Part shown: positions 36,208 through 44,592 of the stretch, piece by piece
Numbering within the stretch: position 1 is the first letter of the stretch
How the letters are laid out: each line of letters opens with the position of its first letter
Origin: Nesterenkonia ebinurensis
GTDB taxonomy: Bacteria; Actinomycetota; Actinomycetes; Actinomycetales; Micrococcaceae
Assembly (NCBI RefSeq): GCF_008711175.1
Contig: NZ_VWNF01000003.1
Span: 23,520-87,519 of the forward strand
Length of the DNA: 64,000 nucleotides
Direction of reading: 5' to 3'
Position numbers and translations under genes: made by a program
Notes under the pieces: generated by a model
What the model was told of the DNA's origin: nothing
Seen by the model: only the letters and a program-made list of their open reading frames with translations
The model's database searches: none

Positions 36208-36581
36208 CACGCCCCTCCCAGGATGAGCCCGACGCTGAGCAGCATGAGAGCCGCGGTGCTCCCATGGATCCCCCAGGCTGCAGTCTTCTTCCCCCTACTG
36301 CCGAGCACGAGCGCTGCATCGCCGATCGGGATGAGGGTGAACGCCAGAACGCACCAGGCAACAACGATGGGTTCAGCTGCCACCAAGAGCACCGCAGCGA
36401 CCACTCCGGCCACCGCATCGCGTACACCCTTGACCCGCAGCCACGATGTTGCTGAGGCCTGCGGCAGATGAGTCAGCCCGAAACTATCCGCCATCCCCCG
36501 GGGGATGATCAGGTAGCAGAGTCCTACACCAAAGATGGCTGCTCCTGCCGCAGCCGCAATGATCAATCCGACTGTTGTCAT
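36207..36581 (-). CDS. DUF4267-type four-TM membrane protein
   Basis: A 124-aa hydrophobic protein: LIIAAAAGAAIFGVGLCYLI, then RVKGVRDAVAGVVAAVLLVA (RG/KGxRD loop of DUF4267), VVAWCVLAFTLIPIGDAALVL and STAALMLLSVGLILGGA. Four membrane segments. ATG 36581 is preceded by AGGAGA. Co-transcribed with tetR, whose product likely represses the pair. Function unknown. Confidence 0.8.
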   Translation of the reverse strand: MTTVGLIIAAAAGAAIFGVGLCYLIIPRGMADSFGLTHLPQASATSWLRVKGVRDAVAGVVAAVLLVAAEPIVVAWCVLAFTLIPIGDAALVLGSRGKKTAAWGIHGSTAALMLLSVGLILGGA

Positions 36582-36589
36582 ATGTTCTC

Positions 36590-36623
36590 CTATCGACGAT
36601 AGATAATCTATCACTGATAGATT
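36590..36623. promoter_or_regulatory. Two TetR-type operators
   Basis: CTATCG-A-CGATAG (36590-36602) and AATCTATC-ACT-GATAGATT (36605-36623) are perfect inverted repeats in the 5' region of the DUF4267-tetR operon. Both share the CTATC/GATAG half-site, which is also the core of the classical tet operator. Recognition by the adjacent TetR protein is inferred. Confidence 0.78.
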
Positions 36624-36677
36624 CTTTCATGGGAACACTTCCGCAGGAATCCTGCGAGCATTACATTCGAAGACAGG

Positions 36678-36704
36678 TGTCGAAATCCCGCCGGCGGCTC
36701 CGTC
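36678..36704 (+). promoter_or_regulatory. ECF42-type sigma promoter
   Basis: TGTCGA (36678-36683), a 17-bp spacer and CGTC (36701-36704) lie 53 bp before the DGPF gene. The pair matches the published ECF42 consensus as I recall it (TGTCGA at -35, CGA/TC at -10). The operon encodes the ECF42-like sigma factor, so positive autoregulation is expected. Confidence 0.7.
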
Positions 36705-36756
36705 CCCGGAGTAGACGCAGCCACGGTGGCTGCGCTGAAGCAAAGGAGAGATCATC

Positions 36757-37164
36757 ATGGCCAAGTACCTGCTGCTGAAGCATTACCGAGGCGCCCCGGA
36801 TCCGGTGAACAGCACCCCCATGGACCAGTGGACCCCGGATGAGGTCACCACTCATATCCAGTACATGAACGAGTTCGCCGACCGGCTGAAGGAGACCGGG
36901 GAGTTCGTCGACGGTCAGGCGCTTGCTCCTGAGGGCGAGTGGGTCCGCTACGACGGTCCAGGCAGCCCGCCGGTGACCGACGGCCCGTTTCCGGAGACCA
37001 AGGACCTCATCGCCGGATGGATGGTGATCGATGTGGAGAACCGTCAACGCGCCGTGGAGCTGGCTGGGGAGCTCTCAGCAGCCCCAGGTGCCGGAGGCAG
37101 ACCGATCCATGAATGGCTGGAGCTGCGCCCTTTCTTGAGCCAGGCGCCGGAGACCGCTGAATAG
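36757..37164 (+). CDS. DGPF/YCII-domain protein
   Basis: A 135-aa YCII-superfamily protein with the diagnostic DGPF motif in SPPVTDGPFPETKDLIAGW. Start: KYLLLKHYRGAPDP after AAAGGAG. Such proteins are the standard genetic partners and targets of ECF42 sigma factors; their biochemical role is unknown. It is 4 nt upstream of the sigma gene. Confidence 0.9.
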   Translation: MAKYLLLKHYRGAPDPVNSTPMDQWTPDEVTTHIQYMNEFADRLKETGEFVDGQALAPEGEWVRYDGPGSPPVTDGPFPETKDLIAGWMVIDVENRQRAVELAGELSAAPGAGGRPIHEWLELRPFLSQAPETAE

Positions 37165-37168
37165 GTCG

Positions 37169-38341
37169 ATGATGGATGAACGCCTGCTGCGCAGCCTCAT
37201 CCCGGATACCTTGCGCATCCTCATCCGTCGCGGTGCAGACTTCGCCTCGGCGGAGGACGCTGTTCAGGAAGCGCTGCTGCTGGCTTTGCACCGCTGGCCG
37301 AAAGATCCCCCGCGGGACGCCAAAGGGTGGCTCATCAGCACAGCTTGGCACCGATTCCTGGATGCCGCCCGCTCAGAGCAGGCACGACGGCGTCGCGAGG
37401 AGCTGGTTCTGGCAGAGCCGCCCCCGGGACCTGCCAGTGGGAAGGACGACAGCCTTCAGCTCTACCTGCTCTGCGCACATCCGGTCTTGACGCAGTCCTC
37501 AGCGGTGGCACTGACACTGCGGGCGGTGGGCGGCCTGACCACAGCTCAGATTGCCGAGGCGTATATGGTGCCGGAGTCCACGATGGCTCAGCGCATCAGT
37601 CGGGCCAAACGTAAGCTGGCCGAGGCTCACTTCACCGAACCGGGGGACCTGAGCACAGTGCTGCGCGTGCTCTATCTGATCTTCAATGAGGGCTACTCCG
37701 GTGAGGTGGACCTGGTTGCCGAGGCTATCCGCCTCGCCCGTGAGCTGACCAAGCTCAGCGATCACCCGGAGGTCCACGGCTTACTGGCCCTGATGCTGCT
37801 CACTGAGGCCCGCAGACCGGCACGCACCGCCGAGGACGGCAGGCTGATCTCCTTGGCCGAGCAGGACCGCAGCCTCTGGAGCACCACACGGATCGCCGAG
37901 GGAGTGAACATTCTGCAGCGAGCACTGGCACAGGACAGCCTCGGAGAGTTTCAGGCGCAGGCGGCCATCGCTGCCCTGCACGCTGACGCCCAGGCTCCGG
38001 AGGAGACGGACTGGGAACAGATACTTCAGTGGTACGACGAACTGGTGAGTCAGACCGAGAGCCCCATTGCCAAGCTCAACCGTGCCGTTGCCCTGGGCCA
38101 TGCCCACGATCCTGCCTCGGGGCTGGCCGCGCTCGCGCAGCTCGATGCCTCACTGCCCCGGCACACGGCTGCCTCTGCCTATCTGCATGAGCTCAACGGC
38201 GATTTCGCCACCGCCTCCCGGCTCTACTCACTGGCTGCGCAGAAGGCGAGCAATCTGCCCGAGCGTCACCATCTGATCCGCCAGGCCGCCCGCCTCAGCG
38301 GCACTGACGCTAACGGGCCATGGCCGGGATCGGGAGAATGA
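37169..38341 (+). CDS. ECF42-type RNA polymerase sigma factor with C-terminal TPR-like domain
   Basis: A 390-aa protein, twice the length of a classical ECF. Region 2 spans about 1-75 (DFASAEDAVQEALLLALHRWP, GWLISTAWHRFLDAAR), and region 4 about 110-160 (RAVGGLTTAQIAEAYMVPES, TMAQRISRAKRKL). A long alpha-helical C-terminal domain begins VLYLIFNEGYSGEVDLVAEA, the signature of ECF42 proteins, and includes TPR-like PIAKLNRAVALGHAHDPASG. In this group the extension replaces an anti-sigma factor. No anti-sigma gene is present, in agreement. Confidence 0.92.
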   Translation: MMDERLLRSLIPDTLRILIRRGADFASAEDAVQEALLLALHRWPKDPPRDAKGWLISTAWHRFLDAARSEQARRRREELVLAEPPPGPASGKDDSLQLYLLCAHPVLTQSSAVALTLRAVGGLTTAQIAEAYMVPESTMAQRISRAKRKLAEAHFTEPGDLSTVLRVLYLIFNEGYSGEVDLVAEAIRLARELTKLSDHPEVHGLLALMLLTEARRPARTAEDGRLISLAEQDRSLWSTTRIAEGVNILQRALAQDSLGEFQAQAAIAALHADAQAPEETDWEQILQWYDELVSQTESPIAKLNRAVALGHAHDPASGLAALAQLDASLPRHTAASAYLHELNGDFATASRLYSLAAQKASNLPERHHLIRQAARLSGTDANGPWPGSGE

Positions 38342-38387
38342 GTACTGGCCGCACTTCAGACATACCCCATCACTCTTTCTCAGGACG

Positions 38388-39074
38388 CTAGGCAGCAGGG
38401 ATGCGGCGGTACTGCTGCTTGTCCCCTCGGTCGCGGACCACGACGCCCTGGGCAGCCAGCTGTTCACGCAGGGACTCCGCCTCGCCGGCCCTGCCATCCG
38501 CAAAAGCGCGGCGACGTGCCCTCAGCAGGGTATGGACCGACTCATCCAGAGCCCCGCTGCGGTCCACCCACTCCACGAACGCGGAATCCCGGGGATCCTT
38601 CGCACCCTGCCAGGGATAGCCGAAAGCCGTGAAAGCCTCAGCCAGCCTGCCTGCCAGCCCACTGTCCGAGCCGGTGCGTGAGAGCTCCCGGGATACCGCA
38701 TCGGTCAGCACCATCTCGTCCTTGTCCAGGAAGACCTGTGAGACCTCATCCCGGGTGAACTCAGCGGAGCCCGTCTTGGTATCGATGCGGACTTTCTCCT
38801 CATCGACGACGACGCGGCCCACCTCATCATTCCAGAGACTGAAGACTATCCATCCGCCCACAGCACCAAACACCGTCAGCAGTGGAACCGACCAGACCAA
38901 CGGCAACTGGTCAATCAGCCGCAGCGGCCCCGGGGCCGAGTCCACACGGTCCAGAAGCCAGGACACCACCGGGCCGACCAGAAACGCCGTCGCCGCGCCG
39001 AGCACAGCGCCGGCGACTGCAAATGCAGGCATGAGCTTCGAGTCGAGGGTGACCGTGATGCTCTGCTCGGACAT
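38388..39074 (-). CDS. YqeB-like membrane protein
   Basis: A 228-aa protein: two N-terminal membrane helices (AFAVAGAVLGAATAFLVGPVV; SVPLLTVFGAVGGWIVFSLW), then a PH-like domain (VVVDEEKVRIDTKTGSAEFTRDEVSQVFLDKDEMVL), then a helical tail LLRARRRAFADGRAGEAESLREQLAAQGV. This matches the YqeB family in layout. ATG 39074 has AGGAG upstream. Function unknown; the gene is monocistronic. Confidence 0.75.
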   Translation of the reverse strand: MSEQSITVTLDSKLMPAFAVAGAVLGAATAFLVGPVVSWLLDRVDSAPGPLRLIDQLPLVWSVPLLTVFGAVGGWIVFSLWNDEVGRVVVDEEKVRIDTKTGSAEFTRDEVSQVFLDKDEMVLTDAVSRELSRTGSDSGLAGRLAEAFTAFGYPWQGAKDPRDSAFVEWVDRSGALDESVHTLLRARRRAFADGRAGEAESLREQLAAQGVVVRDRGDKQQYRRIPAA

Positions 39075-39296
39075 GGCTGGGACTCCTGGGATAAACAACA
39101 ACACGAGGGCGGCAGAAGTTATAGTACCTAAAATCGAGCAGTCACTCTACTAATGAGTGCACCAGAAGACGGGGATGACATGCCGATCATCAATCCCACC
39201 TGCTCAGGACTGTCCGCACTCTCCTCCGCTCAGCTGACTGACTCTAACGAGCCAAGCCCAGGATCGGGGAGAACGAGCTCTGGCATACTGAAACGC

Positions 39297-40043
39297 ATGA
39301 CAGCCAGCCTCACTGTCCAGTTCCACCCGGACTGGCCTTTCGGCGGCGGACTGGTCATCGAGTCGATGGCGCGCGATGGCCGCTACCGCTCCCAGTTCGA
39401 GACTGGCATCTCCAACGGCGGCCTTACCGCGCATCCCGGCGGGGACCGCTGGCACTGGGAGTCCCGGCTCTTCGAGGCCCGCTACGACCACACCGATCCG
39501 GCGAGCCGGCCAGTCTACGGTGCGTGGAACCGGCGCGCGGACCCTTACGGCGGCTCTCCGCGCTTCGGCTCAGCACATCTGAGACTGCAGCCACAGACCC
39601 TCGAGCGGGCGACTTTCTGCTTTCCCGACAGCGTCTTCTTCCCCTCGGAGGTCGGCGACGTCGGTCGGCTGACCACCCTGGAGGCGCTGGCCGATGCCGC
39701 CGAACATGACTACCTCGACGACTACGTGGAGGCTCACGTCCACCAGGGGCTGAGCTTCGCCAAGGACGTCGAGGCCGTGATCCTCGATCCCTGCCACGCC
39801 GATAGCGAAGTGGCCGAGGCAGCTGCACGGCTGGGCTGCCGCGTTGGGTATCACCCGGGCTTCTCTATCCGCACCGCCGACCTCGACCCCGGTTTCCGCG
39901 GTGAGGCCGCAACGGCCCTGGCCCGCTCGCTGGGGAAAGTCCTCACGCCCCGCGATGTCGCAGCCGCTGCCCGGAGCGGTGAGCACGATCCCCAGACGGT
40001 GAAGTACGTTTGGCACCACCTCGCCCGCTTCGGCCGACGCTGA
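39297..40043 (+). CDS. DUF3626-family protein
   Basis: A 248-aa protein: VQFHPDWPFGGGLVIESMARDGRYRSQFETGISNGGL (short: FHPDWPFGGGLVIESM, QFETGISNGGL), GDRWHWESRLFEARYD, and EAHVHQGLSFAKDVEAVILDPC, all typical of DUF3626. The His-containing EAHVH motif suggests a catalytic or metal site. -10-like CATACT ends 7 nt before ATG 39297, compatible with a leaderless mRNA. A broken relative lies at 24565. Function unknown. Confidence 0.85.
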   Translation: MTASLTVQFHPDWPFGGGLVIESMARDGRYRSQFETGISNGGLTAHPGGDRWHWESRLFEARYDHTDPASRPVYGAWNRRADPYGGSPRFGSAHLRLQPQTLERATFCFPDSVFFPSEVGDVGRLTTLEALADAAEHDYLDDYVEAHVHQGLSFAKDVEAVILDPCHADSEVAEAAARLGCRVGYHPGFSIRTADLDPGFRGEAATALARSLGKVLTPRDVAAAARSGEHDPQTVKYVWHHLARFGRR

Positions 40044-40138
40044 GTTTCCGCCACCGGTCCGGAGAACAGTGCGGCTTTCATCCCTACATCACCCTGGTCG
40101 CGGCTCATTGTGTCCGCCACTACGTGCTGCTCGGCTGG

Positions 40139-41167
40139 TCACCGGCGCCGTTCTGGTGAGTCGGCCAGCAGGTCGGTTACCTCGGCGGCGACGGCGGCAG
40201 GCAAGGGTCCGTGGCGCAGAGCGCCAACATTCTCTTCAGCCTGTGCCGGGGTGCGGATTCCCGGCAGTGGGATTATCGCCTCATCGAGTGCCCACAGGTA
40301 GCCCAGCGCCCCCTGGACCAGCGAGCGGCCGCCGGTTGTCAGCAGTTCCCGGACAGAGGCGAGGCGGGCCAGCCAGGCGACCATCGCGTCGTCGTCGAAG
40401 TAGGTCCACCACGGGGTATCCAGGCGCACATCGCCGGCAGCTGGCCGGCGGGCCAGGCTATAGCGGCCGCTGAGCAGGCCCATCGCCAGCGGGGACCGGG
40501 CCAGCACGGCGAGGCGATGCTTCCCGGCCAGTTCGAGCACACTCTGCGACCAGCCGAAAACATTGACTTGGCTCTGCACCGCCACCGCGTGCCGGGACAG
40601 CGCAAAGACGGAGATGATCTCGGGAGCATCCTGACTGGTGCCGAACCAGCGGATCTTTCCCTCATCGACCAGCTCCTCCAACACGGAGACGACCCCCTCA
40701 GCAGCATCTGAACCATCTGCCCCACCGTGTAACTGGTAGACCCCGATGGTCTCTGTTCCCAGACGGCGCAGGCTCGCCTCGCATTCGGCGCGGATCGCTT
40801 GCGGGGAGATATCACTGCCCGCACCAGCACGTGACTGCTCGTCGAAGAGGTGCCCGAACTTGGTAGCGACTACGATCTGCTCCCGGGTCTGACTAGGCAG
40901 TTGCGCCAATGCCTGTCCGATGATCCGCTCGCTGTGCCCGGTGCCGTAGACGGCTGCGGTGTCGATCAGTGCGGCACCGTGGTCGATGGCCGTGTGCAGC
41001 GCCCGGATGCTGGCCCGGTCATCGACCACGCCCCATCCAGCGTCCCTGCCATCAACAGTGAACGGTCCGCCGAGGGCCCAGGTGCCCACACCGAGTGCAG
41101 AGACCTCGGGACCGTTGGCGCCCAGTTGACGCGTCGGGGGGCTTGTGACTTGCTGGTCTGTGCTCAT
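40139..41167 (-). CDS. Aldo/keto reductase
   Basis: A 342-aa AKR: LGVGTWALGGPF, catalytic tetrad Asp in LIDTAAVYGTGHSE (Asp and Tyr), Lys in VVATKFGHLF and His in VYQLHGG. NADPH-binding segment IPLPGIRTPAQAEENVGAL. Length normal for the AKR11/14-like actinobacterial type. ATG 41167 overlaps the MerR gene stop by 4 nt (ATGA). It is thus the enzyme of a merR-akr operon; the substrate, probably a reactive carbonyl, is unknown. Confidence 0.9.
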   Translation of the reverse strand: MSTDQQVTSPPTRQLGANGPEVSALGVGTWALGGPFTVDGRDAGWGVVDDRASIRALHTAIDHGAALIDTAAVYGTGHSERIIGQALAQLPSQTREQIVVATKFGHLFDEQSRAGAGSDISPQAIRAECEASLRRLGTETIGVYQLHGGADGSDAAEGVVSVLEELVDEGKIRWFGTSQDAPEIISVFALSRHAVAVQSQVNVFGWSQSVLELAGKHRLAVLARSPLAMGLLSGRYSLARRPAAGDVRLDTPWWTYFDDDAMVAWLARLASVRELLTTGGRSLVQGALGYLWALDEAIIPLPGIRTPAQAEENVGALRHGPLPAAVAAEVTDLLADSPERRR

Positions 41168-41646
41168 CGTTGTTCTTTCTCTCCGTTGGTGAAGTTGTCG
41201 GGGTTGGGCAGTAGGCCCACAGGGTCAGGCCAGTTCTCCGGCGGAGAAGGGGGCTCAGTTCCTGCCTCCATGGCGGTGTAGGCAGCGATCTTCCACTCGA
41301 CCACCCCGAGGTCCCTGGTGAGTTGGTCCATCTGCTCTCGGACCTGTTTGTGATGGTCGCGCAAAATGCTGATGCGGCCGCTGACATCGCGGTCCTCACG
41401 CACCAGATGGACGAAGGCTTTGAGGTCCTCAATGGCCATTCCCGTCCGGCGCAGTCGAACCACTACGTCAAGCAGCCCGAGCGCGTCGCTGTCGAAGACC
41501 CGGTGCCCACCAGCTGTGCGTGGCAGATCGCCCAGCAGCCCGCTTCGGTCGTAGAAGCGCAGTGTCTCGATCGGGATACCTGTGCTGCGGGCGACCTGCC
41601 CGATCGACAGCCCGTCCGAGTTCTTACCGATACTTGGTGAACTCAT
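41164..41646 (-). CDS. MerR-family regulator
   Basis: A 160-aa MerR protein: LSIGQVARSTGIPIETLRFYDRSGLL, GHRVFDSDALGLLDVVVRLRRTGMAIEDLKAFVHLV (short: RRTGMAIEDLKAFVHL), then a coiled coil (SILRDHHKQVREQMDQLTRD). No effector cysteine pair. The N-terminal NSDGL tail is short. ATG 41646 lies 7 nt from the -10 box of a 19-bp-spacer promoter, so the mRNA may be leaderless. Translationally coupled to the aldo/keto reductase. Confidence 0.9.
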   Translation of the reverse strand: MSSPSIGKNSDGLSIGQVARSTGIPIETLRFYDRSGLLGDLPRTAGGHRVFDSDALGLLDVVVRLRRTGMAIEDLKAFVHLVREDRDVSGRISILRDHHKQVREQMDQLTRDLGVVEWKIAAYTAMEAGTEPPSPPENWPDPVGLLPNPDNFTNGEKEQR

Positions 41647-41653
41647 AGCAGCA

Positions 41654-41684
41654 ACTATGCAACCTGGAGTGCACTCCAGGTCAA
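41654..41684 (-). promoter_or_regulatory. MerR-type promoter with 20-bp perfect palindrome
   Basis: On the minus strand TTGACC (41684-41679), a 19-bp spacer and CATAGT (41659-41654) form the over-long spacing typical of MerR-activated promoters. The perfect palindrome ACCTGGAGTGCACTCCAGGT (41662-41681) fills the spacer. Confidence 0.88.
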
Positions 41685-41711
41685 GCCTCAATCATCGCAC
41701 TACCCTCTCTG

Positions 41712-41740
41712 TTGTAATATTGTGTTTAACACAGTATTGT
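41712..41740 (+). promoter_or_regulatory. PadR leaderless promoter and operator
   Basis: TTGTAA (41712-41717), 17 bp, TATTGT (41735-41740), 7 nt, ATG 41748. A 23-bp dyad, AATA-TTGTGTT-T-AACACAG-TATT (41716-41738, one mismatched pair), covers the promoter core. Confidence 0.75.
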
Positions 41741-41747
41741 GTGACTC

Positions 41748-42095
41748 ATGAGAGATAAGCAGTGCGAGGTCTGGGCCGGCCACCAGCAGGAACTTCGGCG
41801 AGGCACTGTTGTCATGGCATGCCTGAGCGCATGCCGTACCCCGCAGTACGGCTACTCACTGCTGACTACGCTGTCCGAATCGGGCATCAGCGCCGAGGCA
41901 AACACCCTCTACCCACTGCTGCGCCGCCTGGAGAAGCAGGGACTTCTGAAAGCGGAGTGGAACACCGACGAGCCCAGGCCCCGGAAGTACTACACGCTCA
42001 CTGATTCAGGCGCCGAGATAGCGCAGTCGCTATGGAACGAGTGGCGCGAACTTACCACCAGCCTCACCGCACTCTGGAAGGACTCTCCGCAATGA
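41748..42095 (+). CDS. PadR-family regulator
   Basis: A 115-aa PadR protein: ELRRGTVVMACLSACRTPQYGYSLLTTL, SEANTLYPLLRRLEKQGLL-like segment (here AEANTLYPLLRRLEKQGLL), EPRPRKYYTLTDSGAEI. It overlaps the following HAAS-type gene by ATGA. PadR-HAAS pairs are a standard actinobacterial and firmicute arrangement. Confidence 0.92.
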   Translation: MRDKQCEVWAGHQQELRRGTVVMACLSACRTPQYGYSLLTTLSESGISAEANTLYPLLRRLEKQGLLKAEWNTDEPRPRKYYTLTDSGAEIAQSLWNEWRELTTSLTALWKDSPQ

Positions 42096-43123
42096 ACAGT
42101 TTGACCTCACGCTACGTAGAAGCAGTCCTCCGGCACGTACCTGAGTCGAACAGGGAGGACATCGGCCAGGAGATCTCAGCCGCTATCGCAGAGATGATCG
42201 ACGCCCGGCTCGCCGATGCCCAGAGCCCAGGGACTCAGAGCGCGGCCCCGGCAGATGTGGCCGCAGCAGAACGCTCTGTGCTTGAAGAACTCGGCGATCC
42301 GCGGCAGCTCTCCTACCAATACACACAACGGCCCCGGCACCTCATCGGCCCAGAGCTGTACCCCGTCTACATCAGGGGCCTGCAATGGCTTCTGCCTATA
42401 GTCGGAGTGCTCGCACTGCTGGCGGCGCTGCTGGTGAACGGGATCGTCTACAGCGTTACCGACCCTGAGCCTCAGATCGGCGCGCTCATCGGCAGATCCC
42501 TCGGGGCTGCAGCAGGCACTACCGTGCTCGCGCTGCTGATCGCATTCGCTGCCATCACCATCGGCCTAGCTGTCTTCGAACGGCTGCTGCCCGCCGGAGG
42601 CTTCCGAGAACTCTCTGGGCAGGACCAGGAACCCTGGACCGTGGAGCACCTGGACCCCGTACCGGCCCAGCGAACCCCAGTGCGCGTGGAGTCCATCATC
42701 GGCCTGGTGCTGCTCGCCCTGCTGGCATCGGTTCCTGCACTGCCCACCACGCTCTTCTACATCGGGCACCTCAACAATGGCGAGACTTTCATCAACCCAG
42801 ACCTTCCCATGCCGTGGCTGCTGGGCTACTGGTCTTTCCTTGCCGTGCTGGCCGCCGTCGAGGTATGGACACTGAACGGGAAACGTCCGCTGACTCTGGC
42901 TTCGACGGGCGTGAGAATCGCAGCAGATGCGCTGCTGGCCAGCTATCTCACCGCCGCGGTCCTCACCCAGCAGGTGCTCCACCCTGATCTGGCTGCTCAC
43001 CTCGATCTTCCGGCAGGTGTCTGGATTGTCCTAGCAGGCATCTGGGCCATTACCCTCTGGGACCAGATCAGCACCATCCGCGCCTACCGAGCCGACCGCA
43101 CACTCCCGGCTCAAGACGAATAA
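42092..43123 (+). CDS. HAAS-domain membrane protein (PadR partner)
   Basis: A 343-aa protein. The N-terminal soluble HAAS-like helical domain (SRYVEAVLRHVPESNREDIG, QEISAAIAEMIDARL, AERSVLEELGDPRQLSYQYT) is followed by about six or seven membrane helices (LLPIVGVLALLAALLVNGIVYS, TVLALLIAFAAITIGLAVFE, IIGLVLLALLASVPALP, LLGYWSFLAVLAAVEVW, LLASYLTAAVLTQQ, VWIVLAGIWAITLWDQI). ATG 42092, coupled to padR. Role probably in envelope sensing; unproven. Confidence 0.85.
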   Translation: MNSLTSRYVEAVLRHVPESNREDIGQEISAAIAEMIDARLADAQSPGTQSAAPADVAAAERSVLEELGDPRQLSYQYTQRPRHLIGPELYPVYIRGLQWLLPIVGVLALLAALLVNGIVYSVTDPEPQIGALIGRSLGAAAGTTVLALLIAFAAITIGLAVFERLLPAGGFRELSGQDQEPWTVEHLDPVPAQRTPVRVESIIGLVLLALLASVPALPTTLFYIGHLNNGETFINPDLPMPWLLGYWSFLAVLAAVEVWTLNGKRPLTLASTGVRIAADALLASYLTAAVLTQQVLHPDLAAHLDLPAGVWIVLAGIWAITLWDQISTIRAYRADRTLPAQDE

Positions 43124-43340
43124 CCCGCCATTCAGAATCCCGTCAGTACCACACAGCCACCATCCACGGCTCCTACAGCCCACCCGGACCCTAGGCGGGC
43201 AACCATCCGCAACCTCGAGCGCCCCGGGTACAGGCGCTCCCCAGACTCACGGCAATCTGCCCCACCAGGGCTGCACCTGAACTCCTGCGCTCACAGTCCT
43301 CAGCCTATGCGAGGTCACCAGCCCTCACTAAGCTGAGTTC

Positions 43341-44588
43341 ATGAGCGGCACTGAGCGCACCACAGTCCTCATCTCTGGTGGCGGGCCTGCCGGGATCGTA
43401 CTCGGCCTGCTGCTGGGCCGCGCCGGGATCGCGGTCACCGTGTTGGAGAAGCATGCCGACTTCCTCCGCGACTTCCGCGGTGACACGGTCCACGCCTCCA
43501 CGATGAGGCTCATTGATGATCTGGGGCTCGCCGAACGGTTCCGGAGACTGCCGCAGGGCAGACTGGGCAACCTGGAGCTTCCGGATAGGGACGGCTCCAT
43601 GGTCACCATCGCTGACTTCAACCGGCTTCCTGAGCCGTACAACTATGTGGGCATGGTCCCGCAGTGGAATCTGCTCAACCTCCTGGCCGAGGAGGCGGCG
43701 AAAGAACCCTCGTTCACCCTGCGCATGGAGGCCGAGAGCCTGAGTCTGCTGCAGGAAGGCGGCAGAGTCGCCGGTGTACGTTATCGGTCGAACCGGGACG
43801 GCACTGAGCGCGAGGTCCGCGCTGATCTCACCGTGGTGTGCGAGGGCCGCAGCTCCCGGCTGCGGCAGGAGCTGGATCTCCCTGAGGTGGCGTACCGAGT
43901 CCCTTTCGACGCCTGGTGGTTCCGACTGCCCCGGTGTCCCGAGGATCAGGACGAGGTCCGCATCGCCCCGTTGATCCGGGGCAGCGAGGTGCTGCTGACA
44001 CTGCATCGAGAAGACTATTTTCAGCTCGCCTATCTGGCGCCGAAAGGCAGTGATGCGCGGCTGCGGGGCGAAGGCGTGGAGAGCTTCCGCCGCCGTATAT
44101 CTGCGCTCTGCCCGGCTTTCGCCGATCGGGTGGACTCAATCACCACGATGGACCAGGTGCATATGCTCGATGTGCGGCTGAACCTGCTACGGCGCTGGTA
44201 CGCCGATGCAGCGCTGTGCATCGGCGATGCCGCTCACGCGATGACCCCGGTAGGCGGGGTCGGCATCAACCTGGCTGTCCAGGACGCCGTGGCCGCTGCT
44301 CGAATCCTGGAGCCGGCCCTGCAGCGCGGCACAGTTGCCGCCGATGACCTCGCCCAGGTCCAAAAACGCCGTATGCTTCCCACCCGTGTTGTGCAGACCG
44401 CCCAGCGCGCAGTGAACCGAGCGGTGCTTCAACCGACCTTTGAGGGCAGGCGCAGCGGGGCCCCGGCGCCTCTGGTTGCTGTGCTGCGGGGTGTGCCAGT
44501 GCTCAGTGCCCTGCCCGCCCGGCTGGTCTCGCATGGGATCCGACCCGAACCGACTCCGGCCTTCGCCCGCCGGGCCGCTTCTGGATGA
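43341..44588 (+). CDS. FAD-dependent monooxygenase (PHBH/UbiH fold)
   Basis: A 415-aa flavoprotein: Rossmann motif LISGGGPAGIVLGLLLGRAG and VLEKHADFLRDFRGDTVHAST; DG motif region VVCEGRSSRLRQEL; and GD motif LCIGDAAHAMTPVGGVGINLAVQDA (short: CIGDAAHAMTPVGGVGIN). All FAD/NADPH motifs are intact. Related proteins hydroxylate aromatics or drugs such as rifampicin and tetracycline; the substrate here is unknown. TAAGCT ends 6 nt before ATG 43341, again compatible with a leaderless transcript. Confidence 0.88.
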   Translation: MSGTERTTVLISGGGPAGIVLGLLLGRAGIAVTVLEKHADFLRDFRGDTVHASTMRLIDDLGLAERFRRLPQGRLGNLELPDRDGSMVTIADFNRLPEPYNYVGMVPQWNLLNLLAEEAAKEPSFTLRMEAESLSLLQEGGRVAGVRYRSNRDGTEREVRADLTVVCEGRSSRLRQELDLPEVAYRVPFDAWWFRLPRCPEDQDEVRIAPLIRGSEVLLTLHREDYFQLAYLAPKGSDARLRGEGVESFRRRISALCPAFADRVDSITTMDQVHMLDVRLNLLRRWYADAALCIGDAAHAMTPVGGVGINLAVQDAVAAARILEPALQRGTVAADDLAQVQKRRMLPTRVVQTAQRAVNRAVLQPTFEGRRSGAPAPLVAVLRGVPVLSALPARLVSHGIRPEPTPAFARRAASG

Positions 44589-44592
44589 CTCC

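Noticed and set aside
36605..36623. Resemblance of the dyad to the tetracycline operator
   Set aside because: The CTATC/GATAG half-sites match, but there is no tet efflux gene; the local TetR and DUF4267 pair explains it.
43124..43340. 217-bp gap between the HAAS gene and the monooxygenase
   Set aside because: Examined for gene remnants and structured RNA; nothing supportable apart from the TAAGCT -10 candidate at its end.
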